Assembly: GCA_032622095.1 (NCBI GenBank)
Contig: CP136069.1
Span: 11,552,036 to 11,616,035, forward strand
Source of the DNA: Siphonodentalium dalli
Taxonomy: Eukaryota > Mollusca > Scaphopoda > Gadilida > Siphonodentaliidae
Reading direction: 5' to 3'
DNA length: 64,000 bases
This document shows positions 1-12,245 of this stretch, piece after piece. A program made the translations under genes and the position numbers. Numbering within the stretch: position 1 is the stretch's first letter; each line of letters starts with the position of its first letter. The notes below the pieces were generated by a model. That model had not been told where the DNA came from, searched no databases, and saw only the letters and a list, made by a program, of their open reading frames with translations.

Positions 1-1611
1 TTTTAGTTGAAAAATGGTTAATACACGCAAATATGAAGATTGTTTTCAAATACTGGCTGCTAGACATTTGTCTACCACATACATGTATTGGAGTTTCCAG
101 GTGAGTGTGTGACGAGAGCATGCTAGTTTTAACTGGGTGGTCCAACTCCATACTGCTAAAATGAAATTCTAATGCATCGACGTAGTGGACAAATACAGTA
201 CCCCACCAGAAGCTGATAGGTTCGCATAAAATACTAGTATAAGGTATATGTATCCAATTTTACAAAAACAAATTATACATATCCCAGCATATCCCTTGCA
301 CACCAAATGAGAGATAATTCCCCCTGTAAGCTATTACACAAACATAACATTTGTTTGGCTATTTGGCTGTAATACATTTTAAGCTCATAAATTATCAGGA
401 CAGTGAACTCAATCATGACTTTCGAGTCACTGTCGACATTTTGTAGACATATACATGACATATCAGTTATTAAGCTCCAATTCAAGTAGAGTTGACATAT
501 TTTGAAATTAAATAGTAAGAGAGGATATTTACCAGGTGCAATTGGAAATATCATTTTATAAATGTTAATATCTGCAAACCTATGTCATTGTGCAGGATAC
601 ACACAATGCAATAATTTCTAACTATTTCCTGATTAGTCTGTCAACCAGCCCATTTTGTAGCATTATTCCATACCACTTGTGTTAGTCTACTGTATCAACT
701 TATATTAAACTAAATGACAAGCAATCACTATGCCAGACTTTGAATACATTAGCCGTTGTGAGGGCAACAGATCATCGGAGTTGATAGACATGCAAATAAT
801 ACACCGATGACAGTTATTTTCTAGCCATTGATAATCACATCAATGCACACAATGATCTAGACTTAGATGTATTAGTTACATCAGAACAAGTTTATTGATT
901 TCAGTTTTACATTTCTCGAAACTTCTTTCCTAAGAGTGGCGGGAAGGAAGTAACCACCTCGCCATCCCATATGGTACATGTATTAGCTTAATGTCACATA
1001 CACTAAGGCTCATATGAGGTAACATAAATATATCTTTTTTTGCAGTTATAATATGTTTAAACTGACTCAAATGTAACATATTGGCCCAAAAGATATTTAG
1101 TAAAAAAAATGCACCAGGTTATAAAAATGCGTGTTTCGCCTCACGGACCACCCACCCATCCCTTATAGCTTCCTGCAATGTTAATAGCCCACATCCCTTG
1201 CGGGACCGGTGACTGGATTATATATCCGTCACCGAATTGTGTCCTTTAAAATAACAATCAGCGACATAACTACTGGTCATGGGTGCTGGATATTCAATAA
1301 CTCTATTTTACATACCAACGAATATTAATAGTAGTTCAAAATTATCATAGAAGAAAACAAAGTGCGATATGACAACTCATATGTAGAAGATGAAGATGAA
1401 CGTAAATTTACACGTCAGATCAACATGAGACTTTTTTCAGGTGTCATTTTTTTGACATTAGGGAGAAACTATAAAGTTTGTGTGCCAATATATTAAAAAG
1501 AACAACTCCTCTCTGAAAAGAACAACTTGATTTATCTGGACAACTCATCATTACATTTCGACCGTATGCAGAAGCTCATGGAAGTTACGAAATAAAAATG
1601 AATCTGAATTA

Positions 1612-2312
1612 AGCCCGCCGCACACGATGCGATATTTGTTGCAAGATATTTCTCGCAGACCCTTGCGACGTAAGATATGTGTGCGCACACGGTACGATTT
1701 TAGTCGTGCGACTTCTGTTTTTATCACTTACGGTAGACCACCGCACACGATGCGATCGGATCGTACGATCTGGTTGTTTACTTTCTCGTGAATGCAATGG
1801 GTTACCGTATTATTTAAGTGGTATATATGCTATATGTATAGGTCTATATTTGTATTTATAGCATATATTAAATACTAATTTCAAATAAATATTAATATTA
1901 TAAGTGTTTGTAGTTCTATAATATATAGGCTAGTAGGCCCTATACCCGTTTAATTCCCCACACAAATTCACAATCAGATATTATTTTGACACTAATTTGC
2001 TGGTGTCCAGTCCACCTGTTTCAATTGTAGTTGTATTCTAGAGGCATGAATGTATTCCACCGTCCAAAATATCCCGCTACTCTGACTTTGAAGAGCACTG
2101 TATGGACACCATGTTGGTGTCAAAGAAAACATGTGATCGCCGCGTGATCAGATTAATAGTTGAATCTGATTGGCTACTTCGAATAAATCGTACGACTCGA
2201 TCGTAGAAAATAAAAATTATTTTATTCCTTGCGAGGCCGATCGTGCGGCAAAATGTCCTGCGATTATCCACCGCACACGCTACGATTATCCACCGCACAC
2301 GCTACGATTTGA
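1612..2312. repeat. Unclassified element with repeated CACACG-N-TACGAT-type motifs at both ends
   Basis: The motif CCGCACACGATGCGAT occurs at about 1617 and 1740. Related inverted or direct forms (CCGCACACGCTACGAT) occur twice in tandem at about 2270-2310, and CpG-rich ATCGTACGA words lie between. The clustering at the two edges of a 0.7 kb segment suggests the subterminal repeats of a non-autonomous DNA transposon. I could not find clean terminal inverted repeats or a target duplication, and the superfamily is unknown. Confidence 0.35.
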
Positions 2313-3113
2313 CCCGTAACCGGAATGTCCGGAGAAGGTATATTTAAGAAATGGATGTTGATTTGCTTACTCTTATTCTGACGACGAAAATCTCTCCACT
2401 TCCATTTTTCCGAGGGTGATCCCCGCGATTAAACCCATTCAGGACTTTTTGAACAATAATTTTCCTTGGGTACATGGGCTTACTGGCGGGTGTGTACGGT
2501 AGAGAGCTCCATTGGTCTAGTTAAATAAATTCACATGGCTAAGTTGTGGTTAAAAAGATAGCTAAATCAATTTGTCCAATAATTCACTAACTGTGTCTCT
2601 TATACAGAGCTAACATATGAGGGCTATAAATAACACTCAGACCATTATTTTGACACCAAATATTCCACGATGGGCCGATGGGTTCATTTTTTCTGTGACA
2701 TTTTGTGACCATTGCGGTTTATCAAACGTGAATTTACATCGCGACGAGATGCTACCTCTATTAGACCAAAACAATAATTATTGTCAACCTTCATTAAATG
2801 GTTCTAGTAAGAAGTGCGAACATACCCAAGTACCTTTCTAATCTTATCTTTCGTGTACGAAAATATCAAAGTAAAAAACACGATAACAGAAAACACCCAT
2901 CGCATGTAACGATGCGCAAATTATCAACTTGAAGAAACACTTCGCACGTGTTTTCTGGGACTGCACATACACAAGTCGGTTCATAAACCAACTTAAGTTT
3001 TGGTTCAAAATAAATAAAGTTTCTATACATATTAACAAACCATGCATGCGTTTTGGCGTTTATCATTGTCAAGTGCATTCTATCAATAACTACTTTCTAC
3101 TTGTGCTAAAGCA

Positions 3114-3134
3114 ATATATATATATATATATATA
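3114..3134. repeat. (TA)n microsatellite
   Basis: Perfect TA dinucleotide run of about 10 units in intronic or flanking DNA. Confidence 0.9.
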
Positions 3135-3875
3135 GGACGAAATTCGAACCGATCCAACTCTCAATAAAGGCATTTGTTGCTGAAATGAAATTCCAATATG
3201 AATGTGATAAGTACACATCTAAATGCACCATGCGATATCAAGGAATTCAAAAGCGATGACTACTCTTTAAAATGTGTCATTACTGAGATAACTGATTGAA
3301 ACGATGCTTCCCCGAACAAAACTAACTATATACATGTATATACCCCGGAAAACACTATATACATAAAGCCCGGAACCCGAGCTATCTCTCAAATTTACAT
3401 CAATCGTTCCTTAACTCGATCATCGAAAAGCCGAGCATTCATTTATTTGCGCCAAACTTAACTCCTGATATAACTGTATAACATGCATTACTCATTAAGA
3501 GCACGAACGTTGTGTCACCCAAATGACCTAGAAATAACATCTTCAAAATAACTATACCACACCAACTGTATGATTCATGTATGATTTTCTTAATGTCGCC
3601 AGCCAGAGAGTGGCCCAAGTGAAATTCACTTGGGAGTGCGAACAAGTGGGTGCAAGAATATTAATGTCTCAACGTATCGTTAGTCTAATGTTTGTGACTC
3701 ATCTTCTTGTTATATTTATTTCATCAATAAAAAAGAATTATTCCTACAATCTCGTTATTCTATTATAGACCGTCTGTTTTTTTTGGTTTAAGCAAATCTA
3801 ACATCTCATATCCAGGTATCATTATCCGAATCGCAATTTAACTCGAGGTTTATAAAGTAGCCACTGATATCTTAC

Positions 3876-4082
3876 TTGTGCCGTGGCCCCATGTTTCGAG
3901 CAACACAGTTAGATCATCGAGCATCGAGCGGGATCTGATTCTTATCAGATGTGCGCCATCCGCAGCACAATTAGCCTGTGCGTCATTCCATTGCTCACTT
4001 GTGGAACTGTATCGGAGGCAATATTGGATTCCGTCCAGAGTATGTTGCGAATAATCTCCCGTGGAGCAAGCTTGAGAAGATC
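3876..4082 (-). CDS. C-type lectin domain exon (N-terminal half), multidomain secreted or membrane protein
   Basis: This is an internal exon of a minus-strand gene. It is bounded by an acceptor (pyrimidine-rich tract, then TTTCTAG at 4083) and a donor (CAA|GTAAGATA at 3875). It is 207 nt long with phase 1 at both ends. The translation has the hallmarks of the first half of a C-type lectin fold: a Tyr-Cys start (GIQYCLRY), then WNDAQANCAADGAHLIRI, which matches the W-x2-A-x3-C-x3-GA-x-L signature of CTLDs, and a helix region ending in LLETWG. The calcium-binding and last-cysteine half must come from the next exon, which I did not find, so ligand and calcium dependence cannot be judged. Phase 1-1 symmetry and orientation match the FN3, EB and PAN exons further right, so I place it last of the four seen. 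Domain call is firm; membership of the same gene is an inference. Confidence 0.75.
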
Positions 4083-5565
4083 CTAGAAATTTCAACGAGA
4101 AAAGATGTTACAAGCACTTGATACACATGTACATTTTCAAATAATAATTTACAACAGCAACATATCCGTCATGATTTAACATCACTATTGGCTTTAGTTG
4201 TTCCATTGACAATAGCGAGTTTGCGATACCCGTCCGACGGGAACGGGTACGGCTAAATCGGTGAACATCGTCACGGTCTCTTGTGTACTTTCAATGCAGC
4301 TCATAAAGCGATAGCGATTTGGAACGGATAGATGTGTCCTGTTGACCGGTAAACTTTCACTACGATTTTATCACTCAAAGGTTCATGAATTACATGAATT
4401 TCCAGTCAGCTATGCGTTAACATATGTATTGCAAGATGTCATGAGCAAACATCATTGATAAAGTTGTCATTTTAAGCCAGGTTTTATTTTCAAATTCTCG
4501 AGGCGGCTTCTAGCACTTAGATAAATACGGAAGGCCGATCATTTCACTGACAACTTTTTCACGCATTAATGACAGGTTGTCGTTAATAGAGTGAGTATAT
4601 AGTGCTATATACACAGTCTCGACGCATTGCAGGGACGTGGCTATATATGGTCTCCGCGTAAGGAGGGTTGTCCACCTTCGAATTTTTAACTACACCCCTT
4701 GAACCATATCAAATTCACAAGTTTGCGCGTAATTCCATTTGCACCCCCCGGTTGGGCTGTGATTTTCCCCAACTGGTCCCTCACAGCCGCCTGGATGGTA
4801 GCATAGTCTAAATAAATCAGTAGTCTTTTTGTCACTAGACGGGGGGGGGCATAATCCACTGGGTCGACCATGCAGTACAAGAAAATGTGCAGATCTGAGC
4901 CTGAAAAATCCTAATATCTTGTGGTCTAACGCCATGCAAATTCACCCATATTTGTACTTTCTTAAATTATCAGTTTCTGACTGGCCACTGGTGAGGGACC
5001 GGGACACACCGGATCTAACATGGTTCGGCCAGGTGTGAGGAATTTTTGAAATCTGAACATGAAATGTACTAAATCCTAGCATCCAGACTGGCATCAAGCT
5101 TTCCAGTTGTTGTAAATTTTGAGACCAGACACACACCAAAGGTTGGACAATTTCCAACAGTTTCTGATAGCCATTTCAGTCCAATTTGTTTACTAATACT
5201 CGGAAAATTTGCAAATGTTGGTCTAAAAACTACAAAATTCTCCAGTAACAAAATTTTTGGAAAATCAAACTACGAGAAGAATTTAAACCTATTGTTAGTG
5301 TGAAGTTTCCAATAAATGTTGTTTCAGGTATATAACATTTCCAACAGTTGAACATTTGACCAAAGTTGGGGGGCGAGACGCCCCTGTCGTCACGTCCCTG
5401 TGTCAACCCTTTGTACAATGGAATCGACATATCGTCGATTTATCTACGCATTGTACATTTGATTACAACCGTTTAGTTACTTTATCGTATATAGGTGGGG
5501 ACTGATATCTAATTTTAATATATATTTACCATCTGAGCGGACATGACGCATTTGAACCACACTAC

Positions 5566-6360
5566 TGATTGATTGATTTATTGCATAAGTCACATAACAG
5601 TGAAACAAGCAAAACGTATATACACTATGTACACAACTTTGAATATCACATTAATCATTGTTCATTTCATATGCACAGCAGTAATTAAATTAGATTACAC
5701 AATAATAGGCGATAAACTTAACAAGTATGATAATTACATGTGTTCACCTATAACAATAAATGATTTCGATTATATAGTATTAGACACCTTCTTAAAGGCA
5801 CAACTTAGGAATATGCATAGTCTTTTTATGAGGCTTATATTTTGAAGAGATAGGAGACCATGGAATTTCTCTCTCGTAGGGTTCTTCCAAAAGTACTCAG
5901 GGATATATTGTTTTTTGATTTCATCCAAATGACTGCATATAATAACTAAATGGTATTCGTCTCCTAAATATCCTCAACATTTGGTGCATATCCTATTGTC
6001 ATTATCATTCTGAGATTTCTTCCATCTTGCGCACTCTGTAGGCAGTTTATGATTTGCAGTTCTGAGCTTCAAGAGGTATACCGATAGATTAGACGGCAAA
6101 ATCTTCAAGTAATTTGGATAACCGTAGTCAGTTTTAATAAAACTATAATATTGGGCCCTCGATGAAGTAGATGTGTTTATGTCAACGAGTAGTGCGTCCC
6201 AATGACGTTGTTTGAGAACAGATTTTGCATTTCTCAGTTCAGTAGCGGTCAGGCCCGTCTGGGTGATCCACTTTGATTGCAATTTCAAATCATAAAGAGC
6301 ATTTTTGACAAAACATAACCATTTGGAGTTATTTTTGTCTGCTGTCTGTGAGTTCATCTC
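5566..6360 (-). mobile_element. 3' end of a CR1-superfamily-like LINE, decayed
   Basis: On the minus strand the sequence from 6357 to about 5785 reads as the extreme C-terminal region of a non-LTR retrotransposon ORF2, with words such as YLKILPSNL, KLRTANHKLP and RWKK followed by CTKC. A premature TGA follows CTKC. The same frame then continues with GYLGDEYH and CSHL, the Cys/His end typical of these LINEs, before a normal stop near 5780. The rest down to 5566 is 3' UTR ending in an (AATC)n-type tail, the usual microsatellite 3' end of such LINEs. Only the 3' terminus was inserted or retained, and no reverse transcriptase domain is present. It lies in an intron of the lectin-type gene, on the gene's own strand. 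Confidence 0.7.
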
Positions 6361-6948
6361 ATGAGTTTGATACTGATACTTATGTATATTGTAGCGGGGA
6401 TAATATAGGTCGCTTAAAACACGAAATACCTATACTCTACAAAATCGAAGCATAATCAGAACGAATTTCGCACAGAAGTGAAGCAAACGCTCTTTATTCA
6501 ATACATTAAAAAAACAGATTCCATTTTAACTCATTTTATGCTACAAGTTTTATTTTTCAAACCTACCACCGGGTTTAGATTCCGACAAAAATTCCAATTC
6601 TTGAGATACATATTCCCTTGCCCCGACCCTTCGATCTGTTGAGAGATTCCAAACCAAAGATTACTTAATATGACTAAATATTCCCTAACTAAAATAAAGG
6701 ACAAATTCGGTCTTATATCTGACTGAGAGTACATGCACGACATTATTAGACCCTGGGTCTAAAAAATAATATTTTTATATTTATTATTGGTTGGAAAATT
6801 TAACGTAATTGTATATTTGAGCTATCTATCAGATTTAACGTGGGATCACCCGTTTGGTTGCTTTGTTTACATCGTTATCATTTACACACACACTTATGAG
6901 CGGGTGATAATTTTTGTGACGTGGTTGCAAATTATCGACATGGTAAAT

Positions 6949-7029
6949 AGTGTCCCCAATTGTCTGTTATAGTGTGATATTTGACATACCGAGCCTGGTA
7001 CCACGCTATACCAGACAATTGGGAACACT
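6949..7029. repeat. Short inverted repeat (24-nt arms, 22 matches)
   Basis: The arm at 6949-6972 (AGTGTCCCCAATTGTCTG then TTATAG) is the reverse complement of 7006-7029 with two mismatches, around a 33-nt loop. It may be the remnant of a MITE or a cruciform-forming element. It directly abuts the tandem repeat on its right. Confidence 0.7.
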
Positions 7030-7039
7030 GTAACTTATA

Positions 7040-7278
7040 ATACCAAAAGATGATGCATTACCTAAATTTGTAAATACCAAATGTGATGCATGATCTAGAT
7101 TTATAAAAACTAAACGTTATGGATTACGTAGGTTTATCAATCCCAGATTTGAAGCATTATTGGGATATATAGATACGAAAATGTGATGCAGTACCTAGAT
7201 TTATAAATACCAACTGTAATACTTTACCTATATTAATAAATACCAAATGTGATGCATTACTACATTTATAAATATATA
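7040..7278. repeat. Decayed tandem repeat, unit about 34 bp, about 7 copies
   Basis: Successive units share the words ACCAAATGTGATGCATTACC and AGATTTATAAA. Copies at about 7041, 7076, 7112, 7143, 7178, 7212 and 7245 have diverged by many substitutions and small indels. Confidence 0.65.
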
Positions 7279-8110
7279 ATTTTGTTATTGAAAAGTTAAT
7301 ACCATGCCAAAAGACATTTGCCAGAATGAATCAGACATATGATTTGTGTTGTTTAAACTGATGTATTTGCTAATTTTTGGGAGTGAGTCGCAAACTGTTG
7401 ATCTGGAACAAATGTCAGAGGATGGGGGTGGGTATTCAGGTAGCGGGTATTTTAATTTCTTCCCTTTTTCTGCAAACTGTTTTCAAGAACCCACTGCATA
7501 CACTACTACCTGCATAACGTTGATCGTCCATTCAGTTATTAGCAGATTTGATTATTCCTCTTTATTAAACGTTTTGCAATGCTACACTAGTAAAACAAGA
7601 AAACCATAATTAGAAATGGTAACGCCCTCACGATCATTTTATTAGTCATATATAAAATATATAATATATAGGTTTCATGAACGCAACACCTCGGAATTCT
7701 GTTAAGGCAACTATTCCTTCAAATTATTACAACTACGGCTTATCACTGAAGGCGTCTCATTCACCACACCAGGATGCCTCTACATGCGGACCAAAATTCT
7801 ACTAATAGAATAGAACCCCGATACTTCACGATATGGCATTCAGTCTACATTCCCAAATGAGACATACTTCATCATAATGTTAGCTGATGTATTATGCATT
7901 GTGTTCCCGCAATAAAATCTTCAAGAGTGGCCCAGCCATTGTTCACACCTTAATATCGAAAGCAATTAACACGGTCATAAAAGTTACGTACTGCAACATT
8001 GAGACATCCGCGAAAATTCATCTGCGAATACATTCATCCTGCAAAAAGTTTAACCGGTACGCAATATATACGTCATTTATCACAGATACCCAATAGCTAC
8101 CATTTTTTAA

Positions 8111-8131
8111 AATATATATATATATATATAT
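8111..8131. repeat. (TA)n microsatellite
   Basis: Perfect TA run of about 10 units. Confidence 0.9.
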
Positions 8132-8648
8132 TTATCATATGACTCAATCATTATTTACGTTGGAAAGTATGTCATAAATCGATTTCATATGAACTACTAG
8201 TTCATATCACCTTCCGATAATTTGATTGGTTTGTTGACAAAACGTGTGTTCTGATTGGCTGAATGGCAGCCTGGGCCGCGTCGCATCTCTAACTAAATGC
8301 AGGTCAAATTCGTGCGCGTCAATCAACGCGATGCCGAAATTCTCGCAATTATAATCTTGAAATATATAGTTTTGGACATTGTTATACGATAAATAGAATA
8401 TGTAATTCGTATTTATCTAATAAACATACGATATAATGTCACAAACTGAGAACAGAATAGCGCACTATATCTTCGCGTGCATATTATTTCTGCTAGTTCA
8501 CCAGGTGTAATTGGGCTTCCGGTGCAATAAAGTGACGTCACATTAACCTTTTGCTGCCGATGTCATATAGCTATTTAGTGATTTTGTGTGCGTTTTGGAC
8601 ATCGTAATCAATTTATAGGTGTCATATGATAAATAGAATATGTAATTC

Positions 8649-8768
8649 GTGTTTCTCTCATATGATATTTATGAAACTCGTCACGAATTTTCAGTTTTCT
8701 CTCGCCGGAGGCTCGAGAAAACTGAAAATTCTTAGACTCGTTTCATAAATATCATATGAGAGAAACAC
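8649..8768. repeat. Long near-perfect palindrome (foldback or MITE-like)
   Basis: The arm 8649-8702 (starting GTGTTTCTCTCATATGATA) is complementary to 8713-8768, broken only by a short mismatched patch in the middle of the arms. The loop is about 10 nt. The flank ATAAATAGAATATGTAATTCG just left of it also occurs at about 8390-8410, so the palindrome belongs to a dispersed repeat with a second partial copy 250 bp away. Confidence 0.8.
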
Positions 8769-11682
8769 TCATTTCATATCCTCTATATATTTGATTTGTC
8801 AAAAATAACACAAGTAACGAACATATACACAGAAAACCTTTCATAAAAATACAATGCGAATACAATACATGTATTATTATGTTTACTACTATATATTATT
8901 ATACAATATACATGTATATCATATATGCAACGTCAGACATTGTTGATTAATCATTTCTTATCGAAGTTGTTTCCGTTACCTGTTTACCGTCGTTCCACTT
9001 TTTTGATTTGTCGTAATATTTGGCGTGGCGAAAACAAGTTTGTTTAACAATATTTAACCGAAATTTAATTACATCTTCTATAAATGATACCTGGTGTCAT
9101 GGTTAAATTTATAATATTGGAAAATATCCCCAGAAAAACATTGGATGTCACCTTTTGTGTTATATTGTGAAAATAGGACATAATCTTGTACTTTGTAAAC
9201 GTGTACTATGATCTTGTGAGTCAGGTGACTGTAGTTGGCAATAACAAAATACGTTATAAGTTACAGGTACATGTGGCTGAACCTGGCTATTATATTTTGT
9301 GTTTCACACCAGACTGACTAGCTTATCGTCCAGAAGTAGGCGGGCCAATGTAGCTTTGTACAGGCAACATGTCCTGTGATAAGCAAGATCTAAGTGAGCG
9401 TATATGCCATTGTAGGTGTTGAGAAGATATCCTCCGCGGGTTAATGGGTCCATGCAAGCTGAAAACAGAGCTCAGTCCCTTCCGTATGCTATGTCTGAAC
9501 GCTGCATTACGTGTTGGTGCGGGCAGCGGTGATACCTGCGTAGGAGACTCAACTATGGATGTCGCTTGGGGTCTAGGTAGATTCATTAGGCGAGTAGAGC
9601 AGCGCATGAGCGACATAACTAATTATAGCATAGTAATTACGATGACCAATTGTCACCATATGGCATCATAGTAACAAAGCACACATACTATGTCATTGCT
9701 ACTTTGATACGTGTGACATACGCCAATATCATTAATTTAATTTAATTTATATTTAATAAGATTAATATCTACATTATCGTCAAATGTCATTCTATATTTT
9801 CTCTTCTGAATGTTCTGTCTTGTTAGTAAAATTGGGGTTTACCTACTAGAGATAACAAATAATTCGCAGCAATGAAATATTCTCTGAACAATAGTTTAAA
9901 TTATAACGCTTCAAACTGTCATCGGTTGTGTTGCCCCTCTCCCTTTTTCTATCGCTGATCCCGAGAGCGTCACTTTTATAGAAATGTATAACGCAATTTT
10001 GTTTCTTGTCCGATATGGGACACTCATTCTTCCAATGCAAGTTTTTTCCAATATCAATTGGAGACCCACCCCAACAGTTTGAAGAAAACAGTTACAATAG
10101 AAAGATAAAGCAAACAACGTTGTGAAATGTATTAAATAAATTTGCGGTGAAATGTCAATACGGAAAAGCACCCTAGAACTGAAAAAATCTCTCAAAATAA
10201 GCTAATTAAACTTATCTAGAAAATGTTTAGGAGCCTTACCAACATGCTACCCCACCCCCATCATGCATGTATGCGACAAAGATGCATATTCACAAAAAGC
10301 CATTCTCTAACGTGATAACTAGTCCCAACTAGATGACCAAAATGGACTCTCAGTCTCTGTTTAATGATATGAATTTCCAAGTAGAGTATTGACGAACACA
10401 CCGACAAAATGAATGTATTCTTTGAAATGACAGACACGGGATATCCGAAATAAATAGCTCTCATTCTAAAATAGATGAGTACTTGTTTTGTAATAATAAT
10501 GAAGCTATGTTGAATTACTCAGCTTTATATTATGTGAGCAGCTCCCCGAAATTCCACACCGATCTGTCAAATGGTGAACATAACACAATAATACAAGAAA
10601 TATATATTTTTTCAACATTGGCATCACATGGATATTTGACGGACGAAAACAACAATGCAAACCTGTGAGAACTGAAGGAATTGATCGGTGCATTTTGTTC
10701 CCCATTATATGTAGTACCCACAGCATGGTAGTTGTTAATTAACGAACACACATTGCGTGGATATAATATTGGTACTTAAGTTGGAGCCGCCTGCTCCTGA
10801 TTAATGCTATATTCAGTTCCAGTTTGATCATACAGTTTCGTAGTAATAAGTTATCTTTGAACATAGATTTCTATTTGAAAATTGCATGACAAATCTGCGA
10901 TAGAGAACCACCCATGCACCACTGGACCTTTAATTTGTTTCGGCGACCCCTCACTTTGTAAGTGTTTCTGTATGCAGCAGCTTAAGGAAAATCAATCTAT
11001 TGGGGACATTTTAAAAATGACATACCAATTAATGAAAACCCCTACTGGAACTGACTTTGAAAACGCGACGACACTGGACGTCAACTAATGAAGGTCGAGA
11101 GGCTGATAACATATACAGAGAGCGTTATATTCTACAACCAAGTAAAGGTTCCGTCTGCATCACATTAAAAGGAATAAAGGCACTCACAGCGGATAAATGT
11201 ACTCACAATTTAATTACCCTAGCAAGAACATGGTGAAATAGCTTAACATTGTTCTTATATTCAATAGCTATAGTTCTCCAATAACGAAATTTCGACTGTT
11301 GAAACCATTGTTTTGTAAGCAAAACTGTTATATTGGTTTGTCAAAAAAAATTCGCTAAACGTGCAATAAGATTATACATTAGTTAGTCTGAATATTAATT
11401 TTCAGAATATATGTCAATGCACTGATCTTTATGCAATGTCTACCATCTAATTTTGATTAAACTTCGGTGTATCTTATTGGACTTCTTGGTCTTGTATATC
11501 GGTATTTCCACAGTAACAGTAATATTTACATAAAAATGGTTTTAATATACGAAATATGATTATTTGAGTTATTGATAATGAAATGACAATTTATTTGTTA
11601 ATGTATGTATTTGATAGAATCTTACAGACTCGAAGTCCTTTAGTCTATTTAAGTCCAAAATTATCCATTTATTGACACTCAC

Positions 11683-11946
11683 CTGTTTTCCAGTCAATGG
11701 TGTGGTTCTGACCGTATTTAGTTTCATTGAGTTCTATAACAATGGGTGTGATGGTTATGGTATAATTGGCAGATGGGAGGAGTCCAGTCACTGTCACACG
11801 AGGCTGCCGAACTGTTATGTCCGGCGCGGCATCTCGTCTGACAATATAACTGTCGACGAACTTTCCATCTGTTGGTGGGTTCCAGTAAATCTCAAAGTAA
11901 GTATCTTTTTTGTCACCGTTGATTCCGGTGATGAATAATTCGGTCA
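11683..11946 (-). CDS. Fibronectin type III domain exon
   Basis: Internal minus-strand exon of 264 nt, acceptor CTTTCAG at 11947 and donor ACAG|GTGAGTG at 11682, phase 1 at both ends. One exon encodes one complete FN3 domain of about 88 residues: EIYWNPP (the conserved Trp strand), DSYIVRR (the C-strand Tyr), then VTVTGLLPSANYTITITPI (the L-P-x3-Y signature near the F strand). Three sequons (NYT, NET, NHT) fit an extracellular location. Domain and exon borders are clear. Assignment to the same transcript as the EB and lectin exons rests on strand, spacing and matching phase, not on transcript evidence. Confidence 0.8.
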
Positions 11947-12245
11947 CTGAAAGTGGAAGAGTGTTTGCTACCAATTAATCTCACTAAAGGCCTTGGTATA
12001 TACTAATGGAATTTGTCAGCATCCATTCAGCTACCATACATTTGGAGAGACATTTCAGTCAAATTAGTTCCTGTTGACAGGACATATTTGACACTATTAG
12101 CTATTTAGGATCAATGCAGACACCGACATTCTTGTGTGGCAAAATTACACTGTAAACATATTTTCTAGGTGAGAAATTTGTTTGTTTTGAGATTTATTTT
12201 CTCATTATAAGAAATAATTTTCTTGTTCTAGAAAACGTTATTCAC

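Larger units (their letters stand above)
1..3875 (-). other. Intronic or downstream sequence of the lectin-type gene; no exon recognised
   Basis: The C-type lectin exon at 3876-4082 ends with a splice donor, so the sequence to its left should begin as intron of the minus-strand gene. I looked for the second half of the lectin domain (Trp-rich and calcium-site motifs) and did not find it, so it may lie beyond coordinate 1. Apart from the repeat at 1612-2312 and a short (TA)n tract, I see only AT-rich unique-looking DNA. Confidence 0.4.
4083..11682 (-). other. Intron between FN3 and lectin exons; mostly unassigned DNA plus repeats
   Basis: No exon with a recognisable domain was seen. Contents include a LINE 3' fragment (5566-6360), a 24-nt inverted repeat beside a decayed ~34 bp tandem repeat (6949-7278), a (TA)n tract (8111-8131) and a long palindrome (8649-8768). 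The segments 4083-5565, 7280-8110 and 8770-11682 hold nothing I can name. A GC-richer patch at about 9320-9670 has overlapping ORFs on both strands but no recognisable protein. Confidence 0.45.

Noticed and set aside
9323-9671. Overlapping ORFs of 97 and 75 codons in a GC-richer patch
   Set aside because: No recognisable domain, no convincing splice sites and no match to a structured RNA I know.
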